Shown here piece after piece: positions 24,495 through 33,702 of a stretch of DNA of 64,000 nt (positions within the stretch are counted from its first letter, which is position 1; every line of letters starts with the position of its first letter). Position numbers and translations under genes: made by a program. Source of the DNA: JADLGH01 sp964586675 (GTDB lineage Bacteria; Desulfobacterota_D; UBA1144; Nemesobacterales; UBA2774); NCBI GenBank assembly GCA_964586675.1, contig CAZPHQ010000001.1:1-64000 (forward strand), written 5' to 3'. Under the pieces are notes generated by a model, which was given only the letters and a program-made list of their open reading frames with translations, was not told the DNA's origin and did not search any database.

Positions 24495-26243
24495 CTAGTC
24501 GAGCTTCACAGTTTCCGGGTCCCCGTCAGAAGCAGCCGCGATGACAGCCTCTATCTGCGTCCTCGGGGTCTTTATATCCTGAAGGAGCGCCTCCGCGAGC
24601 GCGCCCGCCGCCTCCGACTCGTCGCAGCGTATTATCGTCGCGCCGGCGTGCTCCAGCTCGGGTATCTGGTGAATGAACCTCGTCCGGGCGAGTATGCGGA
24701 CGTCCGGGTTTTCCTCGCGGGCCGTGTGCACGATGCCGAGGCTCATTTCGGAGTGCGGCATCGTAACGATGAGATATTTCGCCTCGGCGATGCCCGCCGT
24801 CTCCAGTATTTCGCTCCGCGACGCGTCGCCATAAAGCGCGTGACGGCCCTGGGCCTGGATTTCGAGCACCGTATCTATGTTGAGCTCGATTATCGTCGGC
24901 TCTATTCCGAATTCGTGAAGGATCTTCGTCACGTTCTGGCCGACGGGGCCGTAGCCGACGACTATCGACCTCACTCTCGACGGGGCGTGCTCGTATTCGG
25001 CGGCCTTCTGATTGGCCTTCTCGACGGATTTCCCTCCCCGTATCTCGATGAACGATTTAAGCCAGCCTATCCGGCCGAGACGCGGCTCTATCGCCAGGAG
25101 CGACCTGAATAGCCAAGGATTGAGGCTTATCGAAACTATCGCCCCGGCCACGAGAACATTGTGCCCTTCCCCGGGAATGAGATTAAGCGACTTCGCGAGC
25201 TCCCCAAGTATGAAGGAAAATTCACCTATCTGCGCGAGCCCGCCCGCGACCGTGAGCCCTGTTCTAAGGGAATAGCCGCAGACGAGCGTGATGATAAGCG
25301 CGGCGAGCGGTTTGATGACTATTATGACGATTACGACGCCAATAACTAGAAGCGGAGATTCGAATACGGCCTTGTAATCGAACAGCATGCCCACGGCCAC
25401 GAAGAAGAGAACGGCGAACGCGTCTCTCAGCGGGAGGGCGTCGGCGGCCGCCTGGTGGCTGACCTTCGACTGTCCGACGACCATGCCCGCGAGGAACGCG
25501 CCGAGTGCCATCGACGCCCCGAAGGCGAGATAGGATATCGTCGCGACCGAAATCGCCATCACCAGCACCGTAAGCGTGAAAAGCTCCCGCGACCGGAGGC
25601 GCGCGACCCTGAGAAGAAGTATGGGGATGAACCGCGCCCCGGCGAACATTATTATCGCCGTGAGAACGACGAGTTTGACGAACGCGATGCCGGCGGTCTT
25701 GAGTATTCCGGCCTCCCCTTCCGCGCTCACCGCGAGCGGCGGGAGAAGTACGAGCACGAGGACGGTGATTATATCTTCGACAACAAGCCAGCCGACGGCC
25801 GCGTGTCCTTCGGGGGTGTCGAGAATGCCCATGTCGAGAAGCGACCGGAGGAGCACGACCGTGCTGGCAACGGACACCGCTATGCCGAAAACGATCCCCT
25901 CCTGCCACGACCATCCCGATAGCACCGCGAGCGCCGTACACGCCACAGTCGCCGCGAAGCTCTGGCCGAGTGCGCCCGGTATCGCTATGTACTTCACCGC
26001 CAGGAGGTCTTTCAAATGGAAATGAAGCCCTACGCCGAACATCAGCAGAATTACGCCGATCTCGGCCAGCTGCGAGGCCAGAACAGGGTCGCCCGTGAAG
26101 CCCGGGGTGTAAGGTCCGACGGCTATGCCCGCTATGAGATAGCCTATGATCGGGGAGAGGCCGATGCGCTTCGCGAGTAGGCCGAATATGAGCGCTGCGA
26201 GAAGGCCCAGCGCTATCGTCGTTATGAGAGATATGTCATGCAT
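24495..26243 (-). CDS. Cation:proton antiporter with RCK domain (KefB/YbaL type)
   Basis: 582 residues. Residues about 1-385 hold 12-13 membrane helices of the monovalent cation:proton antiporter-2 family (GLSPIIGYLIAGIAVGPYTP, ILLMFGVGLHFHLKDLL). Residues about 415-535 are a TrkA-N/RCK domain (SIVVGYGPVGQNVTKILHEF, ALYGDASRSEILETAGIAEA) that binds NAD(H) or another nucleotide and gates transport. It exports K+ or Na+ in exchange for H+ at the inner membrane. The gene faces the response regulator tail to tail. Confidence 0.93.
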   Translation of the reverse strand: MHDISLITTIALGLLAALIFGLLAKRIGLSPIIGYLIAGIAVGPYTPGFTGDPVLASQLAEIGVILLMFGVGLHFHLKDLLAVKYIAIPGALGQSFAATVACTALAVLSGWSWQEGIVFGIAVSVASTVVLLRSLLDMGILDTPEGHAAVGWLVVEDIITVLVLVLLPPLAVSAEGEAGILKTAGIAFVKLVVLTAIIMFAGARFIPILLLRVARLRSRELFTLTVLVMAISVATISYLAFGASMALGAFLAGMVVGQSKVSHQAAADALPLRDAFAVLFFVAVGMLFDYKAVFESPLLVIGVVIVIIVIKPLAALIITLVCGYSLRTGLTVAGGLAQIGEFSFILGELAKSLNLIPGEGHNVLVAGAIVSISLNPWLFRSLLAIEPRLGRIGWLKSFIEIRGGKSVEKANQKAAEYEHAPSRVRSIVVGYGPVGQNVTKILHEFGIEPTIIELNIDTVLEIQAQGRHALYGDASRSEILETAGIAEAKYLIVTMPHSEMSLGIVHTAREENPDVRILARTRFIHQIPELEHAGATIIRCDESEAAGALAEALLQDIKTPRTQIEAVIAAASDGDPETVKLD

Positions 26244-26302
26244 CGGCAGTCCTTCCTTGAGAGGAGAATTCGGCTGCGGGGCTCGACTTCTTCAAAGCCC
26301 TT

Positions 26303-26341
26303 TCTCGCTTCCGCTTCGCTTCCAGCGGAGACAAAGCGAGA
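26303..26341. other. Hairpin in the antiporter leader
   Basis: TCTCGCTT-CCGCT pairs with AGCGG-bulge AGACA-AAGCGAGA around an 8-base loop, 60-100 bases upstream of the antiporter start. It could be a cis-acting RNA element. No known riboswitch core is recognised. Confidence 0.35.
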
Positions 26342-26695
26342 CAACTGCCTGTATTGCTGCGAGTGCAGTTTGAATACGAATAATCGCTTTTGATATATTT
26401 GCACCCGGAATATTACAGGTAACAAATGACTACCGGCTGTTGGGCCCGCACGGCGCGGCGGCGTGAAGTCATACCCGCAATGTGCGCTGATTCCCGGTAC
26501 ATAGCCGAAAAAACAGAGAAGGGCAGGCAGGCCCTTCATTCCATGCGTCCGGAAATGACAATCTCCGAACTCCGGAAAAAAGTATAGGGAATTCAAGCGG
26601 AAAACGCAAATTATTATTACCCGGAAATTAATTACACCGGTAAAAACACCCCATTAAACGGCAGGAATTTAACCGCCATGTTTGTATTTCTGTCA

Positions 26696-26714
26696 TTCTG
26701 AACTCGATTCAGAA
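26696..26714. repeat. TTCTGAA palindrome in a dispersed-repeat-like sequence
   Basis: TTCTGAA-CTCGA-TTCAGAA, within TCATTCTGAACTCGATTCAG. The surrounding text resembles the intergenic repeat whose false translation reads HSELDSESR in many Gram-negative genomes. Only one copy is in this window. Confidence 0.5.
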
Positions 26715-26780
26715 TCTAGGTCTTTCAGGAGTCTAGTACTAAACGCGCTTCCACAGGCTCCAGTATGCCGGCCGGCGCCT

Positions 26781-28358
26781 TTAAAGAAAGGCCTTGAGGT
26801 CTATAGGTCCCGAGGCCAGCTCTTCGGGCCACGGCATCTTCCGCAGCCTGAGAAGCTCCTCTATGGCGTCCATTTCTGTATCCCGCCTGTTGCCGCAGGC
26901 CGCGAGGACAACCCCGTCCGACACGAAAAAAGTAATGAACTCCTTATCCGCTACGCTTCCCCATGTTATGGTGCTGTCCCACGACGCGGCGTGGCCGACG
27001 TATTTAAGGTCGAGGCCTGCCTGCTCGGTCCAGAAAAACGGCACCCCGGCGTAGCGCACCTCCATGCCCAGCATATTCATGGCGGCCGTTCTTCCCTGCT
27101 GGAGGGCGACTCGCCAGTGCTCTATGCGGCTCCTCCTCCCAGCTCTCCAGTCGGGATAAGAAGCGATGTCCCCCGCAGCGAAAACCCTGTCCGAAGCGCG
27201 GAGAAAACCGTCCACGGGGATACTGCCGTCCGGCGAGAGATCGATTCCGTTCACGAACCCGGTTTCTGGCATGACGCCGATACCGACCAGCACGAGGTCG
27301 GCTTCGATCTCGGTGCCGTCGCTGAGTAAAACCTTTTCCACCCTTTCCTCCCCGAAGAATCTCGAAACATTCTTCTCCATTTCGAAAACGACGCCGTGCA
27401 TTTCGTGCTCGCGCCTGAAGAGCGCACCTATCTCCGCCCCGAAAACGTGCTCGAACGGGATCGATTCCTTGCCGACCACGGTAACGTGAAGGCCGAGCTC
27501 TGTGAGGCTGTGAGCGGCCTCCATGCCTATGAAGCTGGCGCCTATGATAGCGGCTTTCGACGCGGCGCCCGCGGCCGAGATAATGGCGTCGGCGTCGTCG
27601 AAGCTCCGGAGCGTAAATACGTTTCCTAGCTCTGAGCCCGGAACGCCGAGCTTCCTCGCGCGCCCTCCCGTAGCGACGAGAACGCAGTCGGGCTCAATAG
27701 TCCTGCCGTCGTCGAGAACTATCTTTCCCGTGCCCGCTTCGAGCGATACCACCTCCCTTCCCTCAAGCACTTCAATGTCGTGCTCGGCGAAGAACGAGTC
27801 CGGCCTGAGCGGCATCCATTCCTCCTTCGCCTCGCCGTGGAGATAATCCTTGCTCAGGTTCGGGCGGTCGTAAGGGAGCCTCGTCTCCCTCGTTATCATC
27901 AGGAGGCTTCCCTCAAAACCATTTTCCCTGAGCGACTGTGCGGCGGAATAGCTTGCCGCGCCGCCGCCTATAATGACGAAATTCCTGTCGTCCTTTCCCG
28001 GTTCCCTCCGGGACATTTCAGGCAGGCGCCTTCGGGGAGGATTTTCCGGTATCCTGACCATGAGGTTCCCGCCGTCTTTCCATACTTCGTACGAGACGAG
28101 CGCGTCCATTGCGGGTGGCTCGAGGATGTCCCCGGTCTTCACGTTGAAACATGCGTGGTGCCGCGGGCAGACGATCCTCCCATCGCTGAGAACACCCTTT
28201 TCGAGGGGAGCGCCGTAGTGCGTGCAGAAAGCGCTCAGGGCGTGAAACTCGTCCCCTACCCTCGCTATAAGCACCTTCGCCCCGTCCAGCTCGACGGTCT
28301 TGAGACCGTTCTCTTTAAAATCATCCAGTTTTCCGGCATTCATTTCCTTCCAGCTCAT
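26781..28358 (-). CDS. Rieske [2Fe-2S] / FAD-NAD(P) reductase (AIF-like)
   Basis: 525 residues. Residues about 1-105 are a Rieske domain with the cluster ligands in CTHYGAPLEKG and CPRHHACF. Then FVIIGGGAASYSAAQSLREN and the NAD-binding KAAIIGASFIGMEAAHSLTE form two Rossmann folds, with VFAAGDIASYPDW closing the FAD site. AIF-like reductases pass electrons from NAD(P)H through FAD to an iron-sulfur centre, often for an oxygenase or a quinone. The partner is not in the window. Single gene with its own promoter. Confidence 0.92.
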   Translation of the reverse strand: MSWKEMNAGKLDDFKENGLKTVELDGAKVLIARVGDEFHALSAFCTHYGAPLEKGVLSDGRIVCPRHHACFNVKTGDILEPPAMDALVSYEVWKDGGNLMVRIPENPPRRRLPEMSRREPGKDDRNFVIIGGGAASYSAAQSLRENGFEGSLLMITRETRLPYDRPNLSKDYLHGEAKEEWMPLRPDSFFAEHDIEVLEGREVVSLEAGTGKIVLDDGRTIEPDCVLVATGGRARKLGVPGSELGNVFTLRSFDDADAIISAAGAASKAAIIGASFIGMEAAHSLTELGLHVTVVGKESIPFEHVFGAEIGALFRREHEMHGVVFEMEKNVSRFFGEERVEKVLLSDGTEIEADLVLVGIGVMPETGFVNGIDLSPDGSIPVDGFLRASDRVFAAGDIASYPDWRAGRRSRIEHWRVALQQGRTAAMNMLGMEVRYAGVPFFWTEQAGLDLKYVGHAASWDSTITWGSVADKEFITFFVSDGVVLAACGNRRDTEMDAIEELLRLRKMPWPEELASGPIDLKAFL

Positions 28359-28469
28359 ATCGCTCTCCTTCCCGGCGTCTCACCGGGGTTCGTCACCTTC
28401 GGGCCTTCGTGTTTCAGATGTGCACGGGAGTAGGGGCATCTCAACGGAAAGATTCGACGCCCTCGTTCT

Positions 28470-28637
28470 TCAGTGAGTCTTGGCGCTACCCCTGTCGATC
28501 TCCGTCGGGTCCGGCGGAGGTATCTCGGGCGGCGGCCCGGGCTCCGGGTCGGGCGGCGGAATCTCCGGGGGTATGTCGGGATTCGGGCGATCGAAACGAT
28601 GTGGTCTTCGATTATCTCCATCGTGCAGGCCTTTCAT
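28470..28637 (-). CDS. Small proline-rich protein
   Basis: 55 residues starting at the ATG at 28637, behind GGGAGA. Most of it is PEIPPPDPEPGPPPEIPPPD with a charged tail. Similar tiny PP-E-I-rich proteins are annotated in many proteobacteria with no function. Low complexity may also produce a false frame, so this is uncertain. It lies upstream of, and on the same strand as, the Rieske/AIF gene (110 bases apart). Confidence 0.45.
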   Translation of the reverse strand: MKGLHDGDNRRPHRFDRPNPDIPPEIPPPDPEPGPPPEIPPPDPTEIDRGSAKTH

Positions 28638-28861
28638 GACTGGTCTCCCCATTCGCATTCGACCCCTACCCTGGCCACTTTATTAACAATCTTAACACAT
28701 TAAAGCCCGGATTCAGCGTGAAATTCCGCCCGTAAATTTTTATTGAATACGTAACCGGCGTTGCGAATAATTGATGAGAAAGCCCGGGTTGAAAAGAAAT
28801 GTTCGGGGCATACGGAGACCGCCCGAAAACAGGGCACAACCATGAGCGACGAGAAGCAGCC

Positions 28862-29977
28862 ATGAGCGATGAGAAAGCGAAAGCACCTTCCGGAGAGAAC
28901 GAACCCCGCGGGAAGCCGGTGGGATTCCTCAACATACGCGCAAGGGTTCCAGAGGCGGCGATCACGGGGCTCTTCGTCCTGGCGGTCGTCTACACCCTCT
29001 ACTTCGCGCAGGCGCTCTTCATACCTGTTTTCTTCGCGATCCTTTTAAACCTCCTCCTCTCTCCGGCCGTCGACACACTTGAGAAGATCCGCATCCCACG
29101 GATCCTCGGCTCTGCGCTTGTCATTATAGCGCTTCTCTTCGTAGTCACGGCATCCTTCTCCATCTTCTATCGGCCGGCCGCCGACTGGATAGAGCGCGCG
29201 CCGAAGAGCCTTCGGACCGTCGAGAAAAAACTCAGGTTCATCACGAAGCCCGTGGAGAAGATAGGCGAGGCGACGAAGGGCGTCGAGGAGATAGTAGACA
29301 TCGGCTCCAAACCCGGCGGGGCGACGGTCGCCGTGGGAAAGACAGGCTTTCTCAACAGGCTCATCTACGAAACGTCCGAGCTCGTGTTCGGCCTGGCTAC
29401 CGGAATAATACTCCTCTACTTCCTTCTCGTCTCTGGCGACATGTTTTTAAGAAAGGTGATAAACGTCCTCCCCACGCTCAGCGACAAGAAGAAGGCCGTC
29501 GAGCTCGCGCGGAGGATCGAGAGCGACATCTCGGTCTATCTCTATACGGTGGTCGCGATCAACATATGCCTCGGCGTGGTCGTAGGCGCGGCGATGTACG
29601 CCCTTGGAATGCCGAGCCCGTTCCTCTGGGGCCTCGTGGCCGGGCTCCTCAACTTCATAATGTACATCGGCCCCGTAGTCGGGATCACGGTAATCGCGCT
29701 AGCCGCGATCATTAGCTTCGACAGCGTTACGGAGGCCCTACTGCCGCCCCTCGCCTACTTCCTTATAAACGGCATAGAGGGAAACTTCATTACGCCTTTC
29801 ATACTCGGGCGCCGACTTGTCATGAACCCCATAGTGATATTCCTGGCTCTCCTCTTCTGGGGCTGGCTCTGGGGAGTGCCCGGGGCGCTGATAGCGGTTC
29901 CCATAGTAGTCATACTCAAGATAATCTGCGACAACACCGAATCGCTCAAACCCGTCGGGGAGTTCCTCGGGAGATAG
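28862..29977 (+). CDS. AI-2E family transporter (PerM-like)
   Basis: 371 residues from the ATG at 28862; an ATG at 28799 is also in frame but no better supported. Eight membrane segments, beginning AAITGLFVLAVVYTLYFAQA and including FGLATGIILLYFLLVSGD, ICLGVVVGAAMYALG and LLFWGWLWGVPGALIAVP. The conserved GxxxPxFxWGL-type segment (MPSPFLWGLVAGLLNF) identifies the family. Members export autoinducer-2 or act as Na+/H+ or Li+/H+ antiporters. A single plus-strand gene. Confidence 0.9.
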   Translation: MSDEKAKAPSGENEPRGKPVGFLNIRARVPEAAITGLFVLAVVYTLYFAQALFIPVFFAILLNLLLSPAVDTLEKIRIPRILGSALVIIALLFVVTASFSIFYRPAADWIERAPKSLRTVEKKLRFITKPVEKIGEATKGVEEIVDIGSKPGGATVAVGKTGFLNRLIYETSELVFGLATGIILLYFLLVSGDMFLRKVINVLPTLSDKKKAVELARRIESDISVYLYTVVAINICLGVVVGAAMYALGMPSPFLWGLVAGLLNFIMYIGPVVGITVIALAAIISFDSVTEALLPPLAYFLINGIEGNFITPFILGRRLVMNPIVIFLALLFWGWLWGVPGALIAVPIVVILKIICDNTESLKPVGEFLGR

Positions 29978-30014
29978 AAGCGATGTCACGCTCTCGGCTG
30001 ACAAGATGGCCTTC

Positions 30015-30541
30015 GTGTTATGGTTTCAGATGTAGCGTCGCAGCCGATTCAGCTTAATAGACGCGCGTAGGTTGCTCATCCCGCTTTTCTTGCTACGTCG
30101 GTTTCCCGCGCACGTTGTGCGTTTCTCGACGAAGCACCTTCGGAGCCCCATGCACCGTAAGCGCGTCTGTGATAATTGCGACAACGCTGCTACTTCGATT
30201 GCCGGCGGGCGCTGCCCGCGCACGTTATGCCTTTCTCGACAAAGCACCTCGGAGCCCCATGCACCGTAAGCGCGTCTGTGATAATTGCGACAACGCTGCT
30301 ACTTCGATTGCCGGCGGGCGCTGCCCGCGCACGTAGTGTGGTTTCAGACGTAGCGTCGCAGCAGATTCAGTTTATCAGTTTAATAGACGCGCGTAGGTTG
30401 CTTATCCCGCTTTTCTTGCTACGCCGGTTGCCGGCGGATTGCGATCCGCTTTTCGACATAGCCAGGCGGGAGATTCAATCCAATAGACGCACGATAGCTG
30501 GTTATCCCACTCTTCCTGCTACGTCGGTCTCCTGTGCGCAT
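30015..30541. repeat. Nested direct-repeat array, two unit types
   Basis: Unit A of about 110 bp begins CCCGCGCACGT at 30105 and 30215, with a shorter third start at 30324; the two full copies differ at about five positions. Unit B (GTAGCGTCGCAGC...GATTCAG, then TAGACGCGCGTAGGTTGCT and CCCGCTTTTCTTGCTACG) starts near 30025 and again near 30350, with a degenerate third copy at about 30466-30541. The order is B-A-A-B-B'. Unit A contains the small stem GCGGGC-GCT-GCCCGC. I recognise no named family. Confidence 0.85.
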
Positions 30542-30551
30542 GGCGTGCGCC

Positions 30552-30607
30552 TTGACAGTGCGGACTGCTCATGTAGATTTATTATGCTGATTTTGATAAT
30601 CATTCTC
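30552..30607 (+). promoter_or_regulatory. Fur-controlled promoter of the exbB operon (candidate)
   Basis: TTGACA (30552-30557) and TAGATT (30574-30579) are spaced 16 bases. Directly after lies GATTTTGATAATCATTCTC (30589-30607), which matches the Fur consensus GATAATGATAATCATTATC at 16 of 19 positions and overlaps the expected transcript start. Confidence 0.75.
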
Positions 30608-30789
30608 ACATAATTATTAACCTTATTATGCGTTTCAATCATGGATGAAAGAGTTCGAGAAGACTGTGCGCGGCTTCGCAGAGAGAGCATGGGATAGTTG
30701 GTTTGGACTAATTATCTTATAGCCTATATAGTTTTATTTATCGGATGTAGCCGAGCCAGAATTACATTTGCGCGGAGGCAAAAAGAGAA

Positions 30790-31446
30790 ATGGAAATGCA
30801 TGACATGAGTTTGCTGAAGTTGTTACAGGATGGATGGATCGCGACCTACCCCCTCATATTTTTTTCCGTGGTAATGGTCGCGGTCATCGGTGAAAGGGTT
30901 TTCGCGATGCGAGGGATCGCTTCCTCCGCCAGGGCGGTTACCAATCTGGTCGTACCTCCGCTCTCGAGGGGCGACCTGCCTTCCGCCATAAAGGTCTGCG
31001 AGAAAGAAAAGAATGCGAGCCAGTCCGATACCTACAAAAAACTGCTTCAGGAGCCTGAAGGCAAAACATCGGACGACGTACTTGAGATACTAGACGAAAA
31101 AAGATTCGAGGAAATCCACGATCTCAGGAACCATATATGGATGCTCGGCACGATAGGAAGCAGCGCCCCTTTCATCGGACTCTTCGGAACGGTGGTCGGT
31201 ATCATCAAATCTTTCCACAGCATGGCGCAGGCTGGAACCGGCGGCTTCGCGGTCGTGGCCGGCGGCATATCCGAGGCGCTCGTGGCGACGGCTGCCGGTC
31301 TTGTCGTTGCGATACTCGCGGTCATAGCCTACAATTATCTTCAGGTCAGGGTAGCCAACATTAACGCGGTGCTCAAAATAAATCACGCTAAGTTTTTCCA
31401 CGCGTTCAGGCAGGGGAGATTAAACGATGGCGCTCGGCAGGCTTGA
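30790..31446 (+). CDS. exbB: ExbB, MotA/TolQ/ExbB proton channel family
   Basis: 218 residues with three membrane helices: PLIFFSVVMVAVIGERVF, then LGTIGSSAPFIGLFGTVVGII and ISEALVATAAGLVVAILAVI, which hold the conserved channel Thr/Ser and Pro/Gly residues. ExbB forms a pentamer around ExbD and turns proton flow into movement of TonB in the inner membrane. The operon continues with exbD (20-base overlap) and tonB. The upstream Fur site suggests derepression when iron is scarce. Confidence 0.93.
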   Translation: MEMHDMSLLKLLQDGWIATYPLIFFSVVMVAVIGERVFAMRGIASSARAVTNLVVPPLSRGDLPSAIKVCEKEKNASQSDTYKKLLQEPEGKTSDDVLEILDEKRFEEIHDLRNHIWMLGTIGSSAPFIGLFGTVVGIIKSFHSMAQAGTGGFAVVAGGISEALVATAAGLVVAILAVIAYNYLQVRVANINAVLKINHAKFFHAFRQGRLNDGARQA

Positions 31447-31852
31447 CGAAAAAACCGACGAAGATATAGTCGCGGAAATCAACATCACTCCGCTGACGGA
31501 CATCTTCCTCGTTCTCCTCATCATATTCATGATAACGAGCTCGGCGCTTATAGAATCCGGGGCCGAGATCAATCTGCCCGAAGTGGCGAAAACGGATACC
31601 GTATCGAGAAACGTCGTCGTAACGCTCACGACTATCGGTGACATTTACATAAACGGCAAGATGGTCAACAAGCACACATTCGAGGAAGAGCTAAAAAAGG
31701 CGCTGACCGAAACGGACAATAAGCTCGTCATACTAGAGGGCGACAAGAACGCCATGCTCGGAGACGCGGTCAGGCTCATAAGCTTGGCAAAAGAGGCAGG
31801 CGCTAAAGAGATCGCTATAGCGGCCGATAAAGAGGAAGCCCAAACCCCCTGA
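31427..31852 (+). CDS. exbD: ExbD, biopolymer transport protein
   Basis: 141 residues. A short cytoplasmic head, one membrane helix (INITPLTDIFLVLLIIFMIT) with the functional Asp of LTDIFLVLL, then a periplasmic domain (INLPEVAKTDTVSRNVVVTL, GDKNAMLGDAVRLISLAKEA). ExbD works in the ExbB pentamer to carry protons. It overlaps exbB by 20 bases and precedes tonB by 15 bases, so the three are co-expressed. Confidence 0.93.
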   Translation: MALGRLDEKTDEDIVAEINITPLTDIFLVLLIIFMITSSALIESGAEINLPEVAKTDTVSRNVVVTLTTIGDIYINGKMVNKHTFEEELKKALTETDNKLVILEGDKNAMLGDAVRLISLAKEAGAKEIAIAADKEEAQTP

Positions 31853-31867
31853 GGACGGAAAGAACAG

Positions 31868-32620
31868 ATGTTTTCTTTACAGCTTAAATTATTCACCCTG
31901 CTTTCAGTCGTTTTTCACGGCGCGCTTCTCGGTCTTATTTTTTACTTCGCGCCGAAAAAGGTGGATATACCCGCTCAGCCGCTCAAGGTCGGCGTCGTCT
32001 CGCGCGAGGTAGACCCGGGCACAAAGAAAGGGGATCCCGGCCCTCCCAGGGAAAAAGAGCCTGAGCCGGTAAAGAAGGCGGAGCCGCCGAAACCCAAACC
32101 CGAGCCCGTAAAGAAACCAGAAAAGAAGGTAGCAAAAAACAAACCCGTAAAGAAAGCCCCGGAGAAGGAAGTGATAACGCGGGCCCCGGCCGAAGCGCCG
32201 GCCGAAGCGGCCTCCGACGCGGTAAATCCGAGCCAGGCGGGTCAGAGCGACGAGGTAGCGCTGAGCCCGTCTTCGAGAGAAACGGACGCGGGCAGCAAAG
32301 GATCGGGTGCCGGCAGCTCCGGCGCGGGAAAAGGCGGAGACTCCGTCGGCTATCCCGATTACGGACTTAACCCCAAACCCCAATACCCCACTATGGCCAA
32401 GCGTTACGGCTACGAGGGGCTCGTCATACTCAACGTGCACGTCCTCGAGAACGGGCGCGTCGGGAAGATCGAGCTCAGGAAATCGTCTGGTTACGACATC
32501 CTCGACAATTCGGCCCTCAAGGCCGTTAAAGAATGGATTTTCGTCCCCGGTATGAGAAACGGAAAACCGGCATCTAGCTGGGTAGTCGTTCCTGTAAGGT
32601 TTAATCTGACAAGCGGTTAA
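31868..32620 (+). CDS. tonB: TonB energy transducer
   Basis: 250 residues. A single N-terminal membrane helix (LLSVVFHGALLGLIFYFAP) anchors it to ExbBD. A long Lys/Pro/Glu-rich linker (about residues 50-110) spans the periplasm. The C-terminal domain (LNPKPQYPTMAKRYGYEGLV, VHVLENGRVGKIELRKSSG, LKAVKEWIFVPG) binds the TonB box of outer-membrane receptors. Two such receptors are encoded at 36.5-42.6 kb. It is followed 35 bases later by the iron ABC transporter. Confidence 0.93.
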   Translation: MFSLQLKLFTLLSVVFHGALLGLIFYFAPKKVDIPAQPLKVGVVSREVDPGTKKGDPGPPREKEPEPVKKAEPPKPKPEPVKKPEKKVAKNKPVKKAPEKEVITRAPAEAPAEAASDAVNPSQAGQSDEVALSPSSRETDAGSKGSGAGSSGAGKGGDSVGYPDYGLNPKPQYPTMAKRYGYEGLVILNVHVLENGRVGKIELRKSSGYDILDNSALKAVKEWIFVPGMRNGKPASSWVVVPVRFNLTSG

Positions 32621-32655
32621 TTCCCGGTACAACCACGCATTACGGAGAAACCATC

Positions 32656-33702
32656 ATGACCAGACATCTGCGCATCAGCCTTGCCGCGATACCATTTGTG
32701 ATTATGATTCTCATATCCTTTGTCGCCGCTTCCTGCACGGGTGGCGAGAGCCCTTCCGGCACAAAGGATGAACAGGAAGTCCTCACGATCTATTCCGGGA
32801 GGAGCGAAAAGCTCATAGGTCCTATAATACAGCAGTTCAGCGAAGTGAGCGGCGTGAAAACCGAGGTCAAGTACGGGAGCACACCCGAGATAGCGGCGAC
32901 CATTCTCGAAGAAGGAGTGAAGTCGCCGGCTGACGTTTTCATAGCGCAAGACCCGGGCGGCCTCGGGGCGGTCGAAGCGCTGCTTACCATCCTCCCTCCG
33001 GGGATAACCGACCCGGTCGCCGCGCGCTTCAAATCCGCCGACGGAAAATGGGTCGGGCTTTCCGGGCGCGCGCGCACAGTCGTTTACAACACGAACAAGC
33101 TCTCGGAGAGCGACCTCCCGGACGACATTTGGGACTTCACGAAACCAGAGTGGAAAGGCCGCCTCGGATGGGCCCCGACGAACGCCTCTTTTCAGACGAT
33201 GGTAACGGCCATGGTCAACCTCTGGGGCGCGGAGAAAACAGCTCAATGGCTGTCGGGCATACAGGCAAATAATCCTAAAACCTATCCCAACAACTCGTCC
33301 ATAGTGCTCGCGGCCGAGTCCGGGGAGATCGATGCCGGGTTCGTGAACCACTACTACCTTTACAGACTCATGGCCGAAAAGGGAGAGAATATTCCGGTCA
33401 GGAATTACCACCCGCGCGCCGGGGGCCCGGGGGCTATAGTAATGGTCGCCGGTGCCGGCATCACCGAAACGTCCGACAATAAAGAGACGGCTGAGAAGTT
33501 TATAAAGTTCATGCTCTCCCCAGTGGCGCAGCAGTATTTCACCGGGCAGACGTACGAGTACCCCGTCGTCGTAGAGGGAGTGGTGACTAACCGCCTTCTC
33601 GTTCCGCTCGCGGACATAAACTCTCCCGAAATCGACACGAAGCAGCTCGCCGATCCCGAGGCTGCCGTTAAGTTATTAAGGGAGCAGAACATCATCCCCT
33701 GA
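32656..33702 (+). CDS. Ferric iron ABC transporter, substrate-binding lipoprotein (FbpA/FutA type)
   Basis: 348 residues. The signal ends in VAASC (lipobox), so it is lipid-anchored. LTIYSGRSEKLIGPIIQQF, VFIAQDPGGLGAVEAL and VVYNTNKLSESDLPDDIWDF follow the FbpA pattern, and YFTGQTYEYPVV carries the iron-binding tyrosine region. It binds ferric iron in the periplasm and delivers it to the permease. It comes directly after tonB and overlaps the permease gene by one base. Binding of another anion or metal cannot be excluded. Confidence 0.88.
   Translation: MTRHLRISLAAIPFVIMILISFVAASCTGGESPSGTKDEQEVLTIYSGRSEKLIGPIIQQFSEVSGVKTEVKYGSTPEIAATILEEGVKSPADVFIAQDPGGLGAVEALLTILPPGITDPVAARFKSADGKWVGLSGRARTVVYNTNKLSESDLPDDIWDFTKPEWKGRLGWAPTNASFQTMVTAMVNLWGAEKTAQWLSGIQANNPKTYPNNSSIVLAAESGEIDAGFVNHYYLYRLMAEKGENIPVRNYHPRAGGPGAIVMVAGAGITETSDNKETAEKFIKFMLSPVAQQYFTGQTYEYPVVVEGVVTNRLLVPLADINSPEIDTKQLADPEAAVKLLREQNIIP

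Larger units (their letters stand above)
26244..26780. other. Intergenic region with hairpin and palindromic repeat
   Basis: 537 bases without a convincing gene. It contains a long stem at 26303-26341 and a palindrome at 26696-26714, and is AT-rich around 26580-26660. Reverse frames show no domain. It must hold the antiporter promoter. Confidence 0.5.
29978..30789. other. Large gene-free region before exbB
   Basis: 812 bases with no domain-bearing frame. The left 530 bases are the nested repeat array; the right part holds the Fur-type promoter and a 180-base leader to exbB. Frames such as 30072-30613 read through the repeats without codon bias and are probably not genes. Confidence 0.7.

Noticed and set aside
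30015..30541. CRISPR array
   Set aside because: The repeat units are about 110 bp and contiguous, without short repeats and unique spacers, and no cas gene is nearby.
30072..30613. Arg/Leu-rich frames as coding genes
   Set aside because: They are translations of the repeat array and lack ribosome binding sites and codon bias.
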